Below, one piece after another: positions 1 through 9,334 of a stretch of 64,000 nucleotides of DNA. The position numbers were made by a program, and so were the translations under genes. Numbering within the stretch: position 1 is the stretch's first letter; every line of letters begins with the position of its first letter. The DNA comes from Eubacteriales bacterium (lineage in GTDB: Bacteria > Bacillota_A > Clostridia > Saccharofermentanales > DTU023). The DNA lies in assembly GCA_030532185.1 (NCBI GenBank), contig JAUNLO010000001.1, positions 122,865 to 186,864 on the forward strand, given 5' to 3'. The notes under the pieces were generated by a model. It made no database searches. It was not told the origin of the DNA and worked only from the letters and a program-made list of their open reading frames with translations.

Positions 1-1701
1 CCGGAAGGCAGCGTTATCTTAGATGCGGCCAAAAAGGCCGATGTTTTTATTCCTACCCTCTGTCAGTTGCGTATGCCGGAGTTTGGGATTAAGTGTCTGA
101 CCTCCTCCTGTCGGGTCTGCATGGTGGAACTCGAAGGTCGCCAAGGCAAGCTCGCCACAGCCTGTTCCGAGCTCTGCACAGATGGTATGGTGGTCAGAAC
201 TAACTCCACCAGGGCCCTCATGGCACGCAGGACCAACCTGGAACTGATTCTCTCCAACCATCCCCCCGCCTGCTTAACCTGCCCTAAAAACCTGGACTGT
301 GAGCTCCAGGCTCTGGCTGCCAGCATGGGTATTCGAGTCTTGGAATATACCGGCAAACGTAACATCCACCCCATCGACGACTCTTCCCAAGCCATTATTA
401 AGGACCCCTCAAAATGCATCATGTGCCGGCGCTGTGAAACCATGTGTAATGAAGTACAGACCGTGGGTGTGCTCTCCGGCTTGCAGAGAGGTTTTGAGTC
501 TATCGTGGCGCCCGCCTTCCACCTGGACATGGGCGATACCTCCTGCACCTTCTGCGGGCAATGTGTCGCCGTCTGCCCCACCGGTGCCCTCACCGAGATG
601 AACCATGCCGGCAAGGTTTGGTCTGCCCTCCATAACCCCCGTAAGCATACGGTGGTCCAGGTAGCCCCTGCGGTCCGTGTAGCTATTGGTGAAATGTTCG
701 GCTTAAAACCGGGTACGGTTACTACGGGTAAACTGGCCACAGCCCTGCGTATTCTGGGCTTCGACGCGGTCTTTGATACCGACTGGGGGGCTGACCTCAC
801 CGTAATTGAGGAGGCCGCAGAGCTGGTACACCGCATTCAACACGATGGTACCCTGCCTATCTTGACCTCATGCTGCCCGGCCTGGGTTACTTTTATTGAA
901 ACTCAGTTCCCTGATATGCTATCCATCCCCTCTTCTTGTAAATCGCCTCAGATCATGTTGGGTGCCATGGCTAAATCCTATTACGCCAAGAAAATGGGCC
1001 TCCACGCTGATGACATCACCGTAGTTTCCATTATGCCCTGCTTAGCCAAAAAGGCTGAGGCAGCCAAGCCCGAGCTATCTAAAGACCATATCCAGAATGT
1101 TGACATCGTAATTTCCACCCGGGAATTTGGCCACATGCTGCACGAACTCGGAGTAGAGTTTGATCAACTGCCTGAATCGGAATTTGACAGCCTCATGGGT
1201 GAATCTACCGGTGCCTCGGTTATTTTTGGTACCACGGGTGGGGTGATTGAAGCCGCTTGTCGTACTGCCTACTATATGCTCACGGGTGAAGATGCGGAAG
1301 ACATTGAATTCACCGCCCTGCGTGGCCTAGAAGGCATCAGGGAGGCCGAATTACAGATTCAAGATAAAACACTCCATATTGGTATTGCCCATGGCCTAGG
1401 CAATGCCAGGAAGCTCTTAGAAGGGGTAAGAGACGGTAGCTATAACTTTGATGCCATCGAGATCATGGCCTGCCCTGGCGGCTGTATTGGAGGCGGTGGC
1501 CAGCCTTACCACCATGGCAACATGGACATAATCTTTAAACGCCAGCAGGCCCTCTACCAGGAAGACCGGGGCAAGAAGATTCGCCAATCCCACCATAATC
1601 CCATGATCAAGAAGATTTACGAGGAATACCTAGGTGAGCCCTACGGTGAACTAGCCCATGACCTCCTCCATACGGAGTATACCCGCCGTGAGCGCATCTA
1701 G
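1..1701 (+). CDS. hydA: [FeFe] hydrogenase, multi-cluster HydA-type subunit (5' end outside window)
   Basis: Reading frame is open from the first base, so the start lies upstream; 566 residues are visible. Order of domains: a plant-type 2Fe-2S domain (Cys21, 37, 40, 55 of the visible part), a His-Cys3 4Fe-4S motif (His87, Cys91, Cys94, Cys100; HxxxCxxCxxxxxC), two ferredoxin 4Fe-4S motifs (CIMCRRCETMC and CTFCGQCVAVC), then the H-cluster domain with the three signatures TSCCPAW, MPCLAKKAE and ACPGGCIGGGGQP. The C-terminus has the small-subunit-like tail. This architecture is that of the HydA subunit of NAD(H)-linked or electron-bifurcating hydrogenases, which evolve or consume H2 using ferredoxin and NADH; partner subunits HydB/HydC would be expected upstream but are not visible. 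Known from family: H-cluster needs HydEFG maturases, none of which is in this window. Confidence 0.95.
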   Translation, partial: PEGSVILDAAKKADVFIPTLCQLRMPEFGIKCLTSSCRVCMVELEGRQGKLATACSELCTDGMVVRTNSTRALMARRTNLELILSNHPPACLTCPKNLDCELQALAASMGIRVLEYTGKRNIHPIDDSSQAIIKDPSKCIMCRRCETMCNEVQTVGVLSGLQRGFESIVAPAFHLDMGDTSCTFCGQCVAVCPTGALTEMNHAGKVWSALHNPRKHTVVQVAPAVRVAIGEMFGLKPGTVTTGKLATALRILGFDAVFDTDWGADLTVIEEAAELVHRIQHDGTLPILTSCCPAWVTFIETQFPDMLSIPSSCKSPQIMLGAMAKSYYAKKMGLHADDITVVSIMPCLAKKAEAAKPELSKDHIQNVDIVISTREFGHMLHELGVEFDQLPESEFDSLMGESTGASVIFGTTGGVIEAACRTAYYMLTGEDAEDIEFTALRGLEGIREAELQIQDKTLHIGIAHGLGNARKLLEGVRDGSYNFDAIEIMACPGGCIGGGGQPYHHGNMDIIFKRQQALYQEDRGKKIRQSHHNPMIKKIYEEYLGEPYGELAHDLLHTEYTRRERI

Positions 1702-1763
1702 GTGAGGACTCCCTGCCGACACTTGTCTGTCTCGGCACTTTCTCACCAAACTATAGCAAGGCA

Positions 1764-1789
1764 AAGGGGCCGCCATCTGGCGGCCCCTT
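1764..1789. terminator. Bidirectional-looking hairpin between hydA and ftsY
   Basis: Perfect 11-bp GC-rich stem (AAGGGGCCGCC, loop ATCT, GGCGGCCCCTT) between two convergent genes. A T-rich stretch follows on the plus strand; the minus side is less T-rich. It probably ends hydA transcription and perhaps also the ftsY operon. Confidence 0.7.
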
Positions 1790-1853
1790 GTGTTTGTTGC
1801 GGGTGTTGATTATCTAATTAGCCCTTTAAGGGAATCTGAAGCAGGATTAGCCC

Positions 1854-2786
1854 TTACTCCTGAGGCTGCTTGATTTTTTCGGGAATCAAGGAATTGATAT
1901 AAGAATCCCGGTCAAAGTCTTGCAGGTCATCAATTTGCTCACCGAGACCGGCAAAGTAAATGGGGAGCTGGGCTTCTCGGGCTACAGTTAAGGCAATCCC
2001 TCCCTTGGCATTGCCATCCAGCTTGGTGATAACTAAACCGTCCAGATCGGTGACCTCATTAAAGGCTTTCGCCTGGAAGAGGGCATTTTGCCCAGTAGTA
2101 GCGTCAATTACTAGGAGGCTGGTTAGCTTGGCTGTGGCGGCTTCTCGTCCGATAATCCGGCGAATTTTGGCCAATTCGTCCATGAGATTCTTCTTGTTAT
2201 GCAGGCGGCCTGCTGTATCTACAATGAGAATTTGTGCAGACCGACTTTTAGCTGCGGCAATAGCATTGTAGACTACCGAAGCTGGGTCTGCGCCTTGTTC
2301 GCTCTTGATGAGGCTGGCTCCCGACCGCTCGGCCCAGACTTCCAACTGCTCAATGGCTGCTGCCCGGAAGGTATCCGCAGCGGCCATCACTACCTGGTAG
2401 CCTTGTTGCCGGTAGGCCCAAGCCAGCTTACCTGTGGTCGTGGTCTTGCCCGTGCCATTTACCCCCACCATGAGGATGACATTTAGGACCGTAGGATCAA
2501 TTTCGAGCTGGACAGATTCACCCAAGGCCTCTGACATGGCAGCTCGAATGACCTCAATTACGGCTTCCACGCTATCATCCCCGGTAGCCTTGATATGAGA
2601 CTTAACCTTGTCCAGGATAAAGTCACTGGTAGCCACAGAAACATCTGCCTGAATCATCAACATGGAGAGCTCTTCCAGCATCTCTTCATCAAAACGCCCC
2701 AAGCTGCTGGCAATCTTGGTAAAGCCTTGCGTAAAAAAGTCACGGGTTTTCTTGAGACCAGACTTAAATTTGTCGAATAAAGCCAT
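1854..2786 (-). CDS. ftsY: Signal recognition particle receptor FtsY
   Basis: 310 residues, the SRP-family NG domain without a long acidic A domain. Visible GTPase motifs: P-loop GVNGTGKTTTTGKLA (about residues 108-122), DTFRAAA, DTAGR and TKLDGNAKGG. FtsY docks the SRP-ribosome complex at the membrane and hydrolyses GTP together with Ffh. The ATG is preceded by TAGGAGGA at good spacing. It follows smc by 23 bases on the same strand, the common rnc-smc-ftsY arrangement of Firmicutes, so the three are likely co-transcribed. Confidence 0.97.
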   Translation of the reverse strand: MALFDKFKSGLKKTRDFFTQGFTKIASSLGRFDEEMLEELSMLMIQADVSVATSDFILDKVKSHIKATGDDSVEAVIEVIRAAMSEALGESVQLEIDPTVLNVILMVGVNGTGKTTTTGKLAWAYRQQGYQVVMAAADTFRAAAIEQLEVWAERSGASLIKSEQGADPASVVYNAIAAAKSRSAQILIVDTAGRLHNKKNLMDELAKIRRIIGREAATAKLTSLLVIDATTGQNALFQAKAFNEVTDLDGLVITKLDGNAKGGIALTVAREAQLPIYFAGLGEQIDDLQDFDRDSYINSLIPEKIKQPQE

Positions 2787-2809
2787 GCAATAATCCTCCT
2801 AGTAATGCC

Positions 2810-5800
2810 TTAATTAGTATAATGTTGGCCTTCGGCTAAGGCCAGGGACAGAATGCTAGATACACCGCGCTCCTTCATGGTAACCCCGTAGAGGCGTTCT
2901 GCGGCCTCCATGGTCCCCCGGCGGTGAGTAACTACGATGAACTGCGTTTTATGGGCATAGGCTTCCACAAATTCCGCAAAGCGAATGACATTAGCCTCAT
3001 CTAAGGCTGAATCGACCTCGTCCAGGACACAGAAGGGGGCTGGACGCTGGCGGAAGATGGCAAAAACTAAGGCTATAGCCGTTAAGGCACGCTCACCACC
3101 GGAAAGCAAACTTAAGCGTTGTAGACGTTTACCCGGGGGCTGGGCCCGAATTTCGATATCTGCTTCTAAAATATCCCCTTCGCTAAGTTCTAAAGTGGCG
3201 CTACCACCTGAGAAGAGGTCTACAAAGCAGGCTTGGAATTCCCGCTTTATTGCTTCTAATTGGGTCATAAACTGCTCGCGCATGGCCGTTTCCAATTCCT
3301 CAATTACAGCCAAGAGTTGCTGGCGGGCCTTACGAATATCGGCAGCCTGCTCCTGCATTAAGTTATAGCGTTCTTGCAGGTCCTCATAGTCCTGAGGAGC
3401 AGAGTGGTTAACTGGCGGCATTTCGCGCAGTTCATCCTTGAGCTGTTTAAGCCGCCGCTTAGTGGGGTTTTCTAAATCAAGGCTGGCTGCCAGCTCTTTG
3501 GCTTGATTGTAGCTGAAGCGGTATTCTTCCCAAATACGGTTTTTCTCAACATTGAGCTTTTCCGACAAGCGGTCTGCTTGCCCTTGGGCCTTAGCCTTCT
3601 CCCCTTCTAAACTACTGAGACGGCCATTCAAACCTTCGAGTTGGGCAAAGATGTCCTGCTCTGCCTGACTACTGGCTTCATGGCTGCTCCGCAAAGCAGC
3701 CTGGGCCTGTTCCAGGTCCTGGAGGACCTGCTTGAGTTCGGCCTCCTCCGCCAGCCTGTGCGTCTCACGTGCCGCCAGGTCTTCCAGTTTTTGCTGGAGC
3801 TCTTGCTTTTCACGGGCCAGGGCTAGCAAGGAGGCTTGCCGTTGTGCCTGCTCCAGCTTGAGCTGGTCTTGTAATTCCAAGATAGCCTTGAGGGCTTCAC
3901 TCACCGAGCCCAGACTAACCTTATAGTCGGTAATTTCTTCTCTCAGGTCCAGCAAGGTTTGGCGGTCTCGCTGGTTACCCTGATCTAGCTGCTCAGGTAG
4001 CTGCTCGAGTTCTTGGAGCTCTGCTTCTTGTACTTTTAGCTTTGCCTGGCACTCCGCCTTCTGCTTGTTACTCCTAGCGACCAGGTCCTCCTGGGCCAGC
4101 TTTTCAGTCTCTAAGCGTTGATAGCTAGCTGCCAACTGGGCGGCTAGCTCACTGGTGTACTTAACTTGTTCTTGTTTCTTGGCCCGCTCCTCACGCAGAC
4201 TTTGTAAGTGCTGACTAGCCTCCTCCTGGCGGGCAGCCAGCGAATCTTCCTCGCCCACCCGTCCGGCCAGCTTACCCTGGTTGGCACTGAGCTCCACTTC
4301 TAGCTGGGAGATTTCTTGACTGATTTCCTCGATTTCTCGCGACCGAGAAATCAAGCCGGACAGGCCACGCTTGCTTTGGCCCCCGGTCATAGATCCTCCG
4401 GGATGAATTAAATCTCCCTCCAGGCTGACAATCTTGAAACGTTTATGGGTCCGGTCAGCTAAGTCTATAGCGGCAGGTAAGTCTTCGGCCAGGAGAATGC
4501 GGCCTCCCAGATAGGACGCCAGGGGGTAGAATTCGGCAGGGCAGTTGATGTGCTGGTCTAGGGTACCCAGATAGCCTGGAGCTTGCGCCAATTCTTCCTC
4601 TTCCCGTCGGCTTAAAGACCGGGCCTCTATCTTGTCTAAGGGCAAGAAGGTCTCGCGTCCCGCCTTCTCTCTTTTCAGCCAAGTAATGAGACGCGTGGCT
4701 ACCTGGCTATCCCGGGTCACTAAATTGTGGAGGGCAGGACCCAGGCTCATTTCCACCGCAGTTTCATAACTGGCTTCGACCCTAATTAGCTCAGCTACCG
4801 GGCCTAGCAGACCCTCCCCAAAGTGGGGATCCCTATCCGCCTCACGGCCCAGGGACTTGACTGCTTGGTGGTAGCCTTCCCTATTTTCTTCCAAACGCTT
4901 AAGGGTTTGCAGCTGATAGTCTTTTTGCTTAATACTTTGCTCCAGTTCGCTCAGCTGAGCTTTGAGCAGGTCGAATTTTTTCTGGAAATTGGCTTTTTCC
5001 GCCTGCAGCCTCAGGGTGATTTCCTCTTGCTGCCTAATCGCCTCTTCCATACTCTGCAGTTCTAGCTGAAGTTCTGCGGCTTGTTCTTCTTGGCCGCCTA
5101 GCTTCTGCTGGACTTCTGCCAGTTCCCTAGTCAAATCGTCCCGTCTTTCTTGGGCCAGGCTGAGCTCGCGGTCCAGGGCAAAAACTTGGCTGCGGGCTTG
5201 GAAAATATCTTCTCTGCGCTGCAGGATCTCGGCCTTACGGGCGGCTTCTGCCCGGTCTTGTGCACTGAGCTTGTCTTCCAGTTCTCGCGCCTTAGCTTCC
5301 GCTTGCTCTAATTGCCTCCGGAAAGTTTCCTGCCTTTTTTCCAGCTCAGCTTGCCTGTCCGTTCTTTGACTAAGCTTGGCTTCCAAACCCTCTGAAGCGG
5401 TGGCCAGGTTGGTTTCTTCTAAGCCTATATCCTGCAATCTCTGCCTGGCCTGACGCTGCCCTTCTCCCGCCAGGGCAGCTTCCTCGGATAAGGCAAAGAG
5501 GGCCCGCGATTTTTCCTGAAATTGAACTTGAAGACTGGTACTTTGTTCGTCAAAGCTTTTTCGGTCAGCTAAAAGTTGCCGCCTCTTTTGGTATAAGAGA
5601 TCGCGTTCACTAGTTAGTTGGGTAAATTCTGCAGTCAAATCAGCCAGGAAGTCGGCTTGTTTTTGAGCCTTATCCTCAGCCTCTGCCAAATCTTGAATAG
5701 TGAGGTGGATATCCAGGTCTCTCAGCTCTGCCGCCAATTCTCTATAGGCCAGGGCCTGTTTGGCTTGGCGGGCCAGAGGCTTAAGATTCCTTTCCATTTC

Positions 5801-6388
5801 CTGGCTGATATCATCCAGGCGTTCCAAGTCCTCGTTGGTGCGCGCCAACTTGCGGTCTGCTTCCTGCTTCCGCATTTTATACTTAACAATACCGGCGGCC
5901 TCATCAAAGACCTTGCGGCGGTCATCTGAGCGGTCGGAAAGAATAGCATCTACCCTACCCTGCTCGATGATGGAATAGCCATCCTTGCCTAAGCCTGTAT
6001 CAGCGAAAAGCTCCGTAATATCCTTGAGCCGACAACTGCGCTGGTTAATCAGGTATTCCGACTCACCTGACCGGTAATAACGCCGGGTCACCACAATGGT
6101 GTCGTAGTCCAGGTCATAGTAGTGATCGGAATTATCTAGGTGGAGCGAGACTTCCGCCATGGCCAGACGTTTGCGGGTGGAGGTACCATTAAAAATGACA
6201 TCCTCCATTTTATTGCCCCTGAGGCTCTTGGCAGATTGTTCACCTAAAACCCAGCGCACAGCGTCCGTGACATTAGATTTACCCGAACCGTTGGGTCCCA
6301 CAATGCAGGTTAAGCCTGGCTGAAATTCAATATATTGGCGTCCTGGAAATGATTTGAAGCCTTGGATTTCTACAGCTTTGAGAAACAT
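2810..6388 (-). CDS. smc: Chromosome segregation ATPase SMC
   Basis: 1192 residues, normal size for bacterial SMC. N-terminal MFLKAVEIQGFKSF and Walker A GPNGSGKSNVTDAVRW (about residue 32), a long Glu/Gln/Leu-rich coiled coil, a hinge domain near residues 500-660 (GGxxTGG-type MTGGQ region), a second coil, then the ABC signature LSGGERALTAIAL and Walker B FCVLDEVDSALDEANV. SMC dimerises at the hinge and with ScpA/ScpB loops and compacts DNA; ScpA/B are not in this window. Separated from rnc by only two bases, so translation is probably coupled. Confidence 0.97.
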   Translation of the reverse strand: MFLKAVEIQGFKSFPGRQYIEFQPGLTCIVGPNGSGKSNVTDAVRWVLGEQSAKSLRGNKMEDVIFNGTSTRKRLAMAEVSLHLDNSDHYYDLDYDTIVVTRRYYRSGESEYLINQRSCRLKDITELFADTGLGKDGYSIIEQGRVDAILSDRSDDRRKVFDEAAGIVKYKMRKQEADRKLARTNEDLERLDDISQEMERNLKPLARQAKQALAYRELAAELRDLDIHLTIQDLAEAEDKAQKQADFLADLTAEFTQLTSERDLLYQKRRQLLADRKSFDEQSTSLQVQFQEKSRALFALSEEAALAGEGQRQARQRLQDIGLEETNLATASEGLEAKLSQRTDRQAELEKRQETFRRQLEQAEAKARELEDKLSAQDRAEAARKAEILQRREDIFQARSQVFALDRELSLAQERRDDLTRELAEVQQKLGGQEEQAAELQLELQSMEEAIRQQEEITLRLQAEKANFQKKFDLLKAQLSELEQSIKQKDYQLQTLKRLEENREGYHQAVKSLGREADRDPHFGEGLLGPVAELIRVEASYETAVEMSLGPALHNLVTRDSQVATRLITWLKREKAGRETFLPLDKIEARSLSRREEEELAQAPGYLGTLDQHINCPAEFYPLASYLGGRILLAEDLPAAIDLADRTHKRFKIVSLEGDLIHPGGSMTGGQSKRGLSGLISRSREIEEISQEISQLEVELSANQGKLAGRVGEEDSLAARQEEASQHLQSLREERAKKQEQVKYTSELAAQLAASYQRLETEKLAQEDLVARSNKQKAECQAKLKVQEAELQELEQLPEQLDQGNQRDRQTLLDLREEITDYKVSLGSVSEALKAILELQDQLKLEQAQRQASLLALAREKQELQQKLEDLAARETHRLAEEAELKQVLQDLEQAQAALRSSHEASSQAEQDIFAQLEGLNGRLSSLEGEKAKAQGQADRLSEKLNVEKNRIWEEYRFSYNQAKELAASLDLENPTKRRLKQLKDELREMPPVNHSAPQDYEDLQERYNLMQEQAADIRKARQQLLAVIEELETAMREQFMTQLEAIKREFQACFVDLFSGGSATLELSEGDILEADIEIRAQPPGKRLQRLSLLSGGERALTAIALVFAIFRQRPAPFCVLDEVDSALDEANVIRFAEFVEAYAHKTQFIVVTHRRGTMEAAERLYGVTMKERGVSSILSLALAEGQHYTN

Positions 6389-6390
6389 GA

Positions 6391-7095
6391 CTAGGAGGGC
6401 TCTCCTGTCAAGTGGATCAGGGCACGAGCAGCGGCAGCCTGCTCCGCCTCCTTCTTAGAGCGCCCCTCAGCTCTTGCTAGCTCTTGGCCATCCCAAAAGA
6501 GGGCACAAGTAAAGCTCTTATTATGGTCGGGCCCCTGGCTAGCTACTATTTCATACTTAATTTGAGGCTGAGGATTGAGGGACTGCACATATTCTTGCAA
6601 GACCGACTTAAAATCGTAATGCAGTCTACCGGCCAAAGCTGCCTGCCTATAGGGTTCCATAACCTTCATAATCCAGGCGTAAACTGCAGCATAGCCCTGG
6701 TCCAGATAAATAGCTGCAATCAGGGCTTCTACGGCATTTGAGAGGTTAGAGGGCTTAGCCCGCCCACCCGAAGATTCCTCGCCTTTACCTACAAGTAAAG
6801 CAGAGCCCAGGTCAAGGTCCTGAGCTATCTGGGCGAGGGTCTCCTCGCGTGTTAGCAGGGAGCGTATTTTGGTCATTTGACCTTCGGGTAGCTCTTGGGC
6901 TAAGCCATAGAGGGCCTCGCTCACGCAGAGCTCTAACACCGCATCCCCCAAAAACTCCAAGCGTTCATTACATGCAGACTTGCCCAGCCCACGCTCGAAA
7001 GTCCAAGACGAGTGGGTCAACGCTAATTGAAGGAGTTGAGGATTTTGAAAGGATAAACCTGCTCGCTGACTAAAATCCTGAGCAGCTTTAACCAT
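6391..7095 (-). CDS. rnc: Ribonuclease III
   Basis: 234 residues: N-terminal endonuclease domain with the signature ERLEFLGDAVLEL (about residues 44-56) and a C-terminal dsRNA-binding domain (about 160-230) ending AEQAAAARALIHL. Cuts double-stranded RNA in rRNA processing. The second acidic pair that is usually DxxEA reads NAVEA (SNAVEALIAAIYLD), so one metal-ligand Asp is Asn while the essential Glu is kept. The start codon overlaps the acpP stop codon by one base (TAATG), and smc follows two bases downstream, so this is one operon. Confidence 0.96.
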   Translation of the reverse strand: MVKAAQDFSQRAGLSFQNPQLLQLALTHSSWTFERGLGKSACNERLEFLGDAVLELCVSEALYGLAQELPEGQMTKIRSLLTREETLAQIAQDLDLGSALLVGKGEESSGGRAKPSNLSNAVEALIAAIYLDQGYAAVYAWIMKVMEPYRQAALAGRLHYDFKSVLQEYVQSLNPQPQIKYEIVASQGPDHNKSFTCALFWDGQELARAEGRSKKEAEQAAAARALIHLTGEPS

Positions 7096-7334
7096 TAAAG
7101 ATTATCGGCAATATAGTTTACAGCATCGCCGACCGTTTTGATTTGTTCGGCTTCGTCATCAGGAATGGAAAGGTCAAACTCATGCTCCATCTCCACCACT
7201 AAATCGACAATATCCAGAGAATCTGCATTGAGATCTTCAATAAAGTTAGCGTCCATTTCAATGCTCTCGGGATCTAAACCTAATTCTTCCGCCAGAATTT
7301 GGCTGACTTTTTCAAAAATTTCCTCACGTGTCAT
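7095..7334 (-). CDS. acpP: Acyl carrier protein
   Basis: 79 residues starting [10 protein letters not shown]. The phosphopantetheine attachment serine is in [11 protein letters not shown] (DSL motif), and the protein is acidic as expected. It carries growing acyl chains in fatty-acid and phospholipid synthesis. A longer in-frame reading exists upstream, but the ATG at 7334 has AAAGGAGG eight bases before it and gives the usual ACP length. It lies between pgsA and rnc; plsX/fabD neighbours seen in other Firmicutes are absent here. Confidence 0.96.
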   Translation of the reverse strand: MTREEIFEKVSQILAEELGLDPESIEMDANFIEDLNADSLDIVDLVVEMEHEFDLSIPDDEAEQIKTVGDAVNYIADNL

Positions 7335-7389
7335 ACGAGATGCCTCCTTTTCGCAATCAATTACATTTTTAATATTCAAGCCTCTAAAG

Positions 7390-7977
7390 TCAAGCGTTTT
7401 TAAAAAGCCCACGGTACTTGATAAAGTAATCTAAGCCAGATGCCACTGTCAAAAGTAAGCTAAGGCCAAGTAGGATATTGCCCCATAATTGCCAGGTGGT
7501 CAAGTCACCCCCCCAGCTTTCAAAAAGGAGCGGTTCAGCCAAGAGGTAAACTAAGGTTACCATCTGGCAAGCAGCCTTCCACTTGCCCCAGGGCCCGGCT
7601 GCAATCACCAAACCCTTGCTGACCCCCACCTGGCGGATACCCGTGACCAGAAGCTCTCTTGCCAAAATTATCAGCACTAAAAAGGCATGTACCCGGCCTA
7701 GTTGAATAAATACCAAAAAAGTTCCCAAGACCAAAAGCTTGTCGGCTAGGGAATCCATGAGCTTACCGAAATCCGTAATTAAATTATATTTACGGGCAAT
7801 TTTTCCATCCACAAAATCTGTGAGGGCAGCCACGATAAAGAGGAAGAGAGCCAGACCTCTACCTCTTGAGCTAATCACAAAGTCTGCCCAGGCTCCCTGG
7901 CCTAAGGGTAAGAGAAGAAAGACAATCGGTACCACGAGAAAGATACGGAGCATAGTTAATTTGTTAGGTAAATTCAT
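7390..7977 (-). CDS. pgsA: CDP-diacylglycerol--glycerol-3-phosphate 3-phosphatidyltransferase
   Basis: 195 residues with several hydrophobic segments, integral membrane. The CDP-alcohol phosphotransferase motif D-x2-DG-x2-AR-x8-G-x3-D-x3-D is complete ([14 protein letters not shown] followed by [11 protein letters not shown]). It makes phosphatidylglycerol phosphate, the first committed step to PG and cardiolipin. AGGAGG precedes the ATG. Ten bases downstream of rimO on the same strand. The next gene toward acpP is separated by about 55 bases, which may hold a separate promoter. Confidence 0.95.
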   Translation of the reverse strand: MNLPNKLTMLRIFLVVPIVFLLLPLGQGAWADFVISSRGRGLALFLFIVAALTDFVDGKIARKYNLITDFGKLMDSLADKLLVLGTFLVFIQLGRVHAFLVLIILARELLVTGIRQVGVSKGLVIAAGPWGKWKAACQMVTLVYLLAEPLLFESWGGDLTTWQLWGNILLGLSLLLTVASGLDYFIKYRGLFKNA

Positions 7978-7987
7978 GCTAACCCTC

Positions 7988-9334
7988 CTATAGACTGATG
8001 GCCGTTAGGCTATAGGTATCCGCATCCACAATTTTACACTTTCTCACCTGACCCGGAGCTAAATCCGGATCTTGAGCCAGGACCAGAATTTCCGGATCGA
8101 TATCGGGGGCTTCGGCATAAGAACGCCCTACAAAGTAAGGCCCCTCTTCAGATGTGCCCTCGATGATGACTTGGCAAATCTCTCCCAAGCGGGCTTGGTT
8201 AGCAGCAAGGCTTATCTCGGCCTGGCTAGCCATGACTTTGTCATAACGGGCTTGAGCGATGTCCGCCTCTACCCTATCCGGGAGCCGGGCGGCCAAGGTG
8301 CCTTCTTCAGGCGAGAAGATAAAGCAGCCCAGGCGATCAAAGCGAATCTCTTGGATGAAGCTCAACAATTCCTCAAAGTCGGCCTCACTTTCGCCAGGGA
8401 AGCCCACCATTACGGTAGAACGCAGAACTAATTTGGGTATGCGGGCTCTGAGTTTTTGAATGAGAGCCCGCATATCTTCCTGACTCTCCCGCCTCCGCAT
8501 GGCGGTGAGTATTTTATTAGAAGCGTGTTGAATGGGCAGATCAATATAAGGCAGAATTTTTTCTTCACGGGCTATAAGGTCAATTAAATCATCCGAAAAG
8601 GCATCCCCATAAACGTACATGAGGCGGAGGGGTACCATGCCTCGCACAGCTAAGAGGGCCTGGAGGAGGTCCACCAAAGAGTTTTTACCGTAGAGATCAG
8701 AGCCATAACGGGTGGTGTCTTGGGCCACCAGGATTAATTCCTTATAGCCCAAGTCAACATAATAGGAGGCCTCACGCACCAGATCTTCGATGGGACGGGA
8801 TTGCTGACCACCCCGTATAGAAGGAATGGCACAAAAGGCACAGGCATTAGAGCAACCCTCAGAAATCTTTAAGTAAGCATAGGAACGACCCGGAACAGGT
8901 GGATGCAGGTTCTGTAAATGGGCCAGAGAGCCTCTACCCTCGGGAATATGGGGCTCATAGCTACCTTCCTCTAAATTTTTACAAGTCTGGAGGATCTTCT
9001 GGTACTCAGCGGTGCCTAGGCAGGCATCCACCTCAGGTAAGTCCTGGTAGATGTCCTTAGCAAAGCGCTGAGACAGGCATCCAGTAACCACCAGATAGGC
9101 CTCTTGCCCCCGGTCTTGTCGCTCCGCCTTGACTTCTGCTAAGTCTAAGATGGCAGAGATTGCCTCCTCTTGGGCCGAGCTAATAAAACCGCAAGTATTT
9201 ACCAAGAGGAATTTGGCCTCCTGGGGGTCTCTTACAGCCTCATAGCCGGCTTGTGTGAGCTGGGCCGACATGGCTTCGGCGTCCACTTCATTTTTAGGAC
9301 AGCCCAGAGATAGGAGATAAAATTTATTGGTCAT
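7988..9334 (-). CDS. rimO: Ribosomal protein S12 methylthiotransferase RimO
   Basis: 448 residues with the three-part MiaB/RimO architecture: N-terminal UPF0004 domain (LSLGCPKNEVDAEAM, first cluster cysteine at about residue 11), radical SAM core with GCSNACAFCAIPSIRGG (CxxxCxxC at about residue 160), and a C-terminal TRAM domain (about 380-445). The PKNEVD and GCSNACAFCAIP forms are RimO-like rather than MiaB-like. It methylthiolates an Asp of ribosomal protein S12. It overlaps recX by 11 bases and precedes pgsA by 10, so it sits in the middle of the recA-recX-rimO-pgsA run. Confidence 0.93.
   Translation of the reverse strand: MTNKFYLLSLGCPKNEVDAEAMSAQLTQAGYEAVRDPQEAKFLLVNTCGFISSAQEEAISAILDLAEVKAERQDRGQEAYLVVTGCLSQRFAKDIYQDLPEVDACLGTAEYQKILQTCKNLEEGSYEPHIPEGRGSLAHLQNLHPPVPGRSYAYLKISEGCSNACAFCAIPSIRGGQQSRPIEDLVREASYYVDLGYKELILVAQDTTRYGSDLYGKNSLVDLLQALLAVRGMVPLRLMYVYGDAFSDDLIDLIAREEKILPYIDLPIQHASNKILTAMRRRESQEDMRALIQKLRARIPKLVLRSTVMVGFPGESEADFEELLSFIQEIRFDRLGCFIFSPEEGTLAARLPDRVEADIAQARYDKVMASQAEISLAANQARLGEICQVIIEGTSEEGPYFVGRSYAEAPDIDPEILVLAQDPDLAPGQVRKCKIVDADTYSLTAISL

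Noticed and set aside
63..836. Minus-strand open frame of 257 codons inside hydA
   Set aside because: Antisense shadow of a gene with complete Fe-S and H-cluster motifs.
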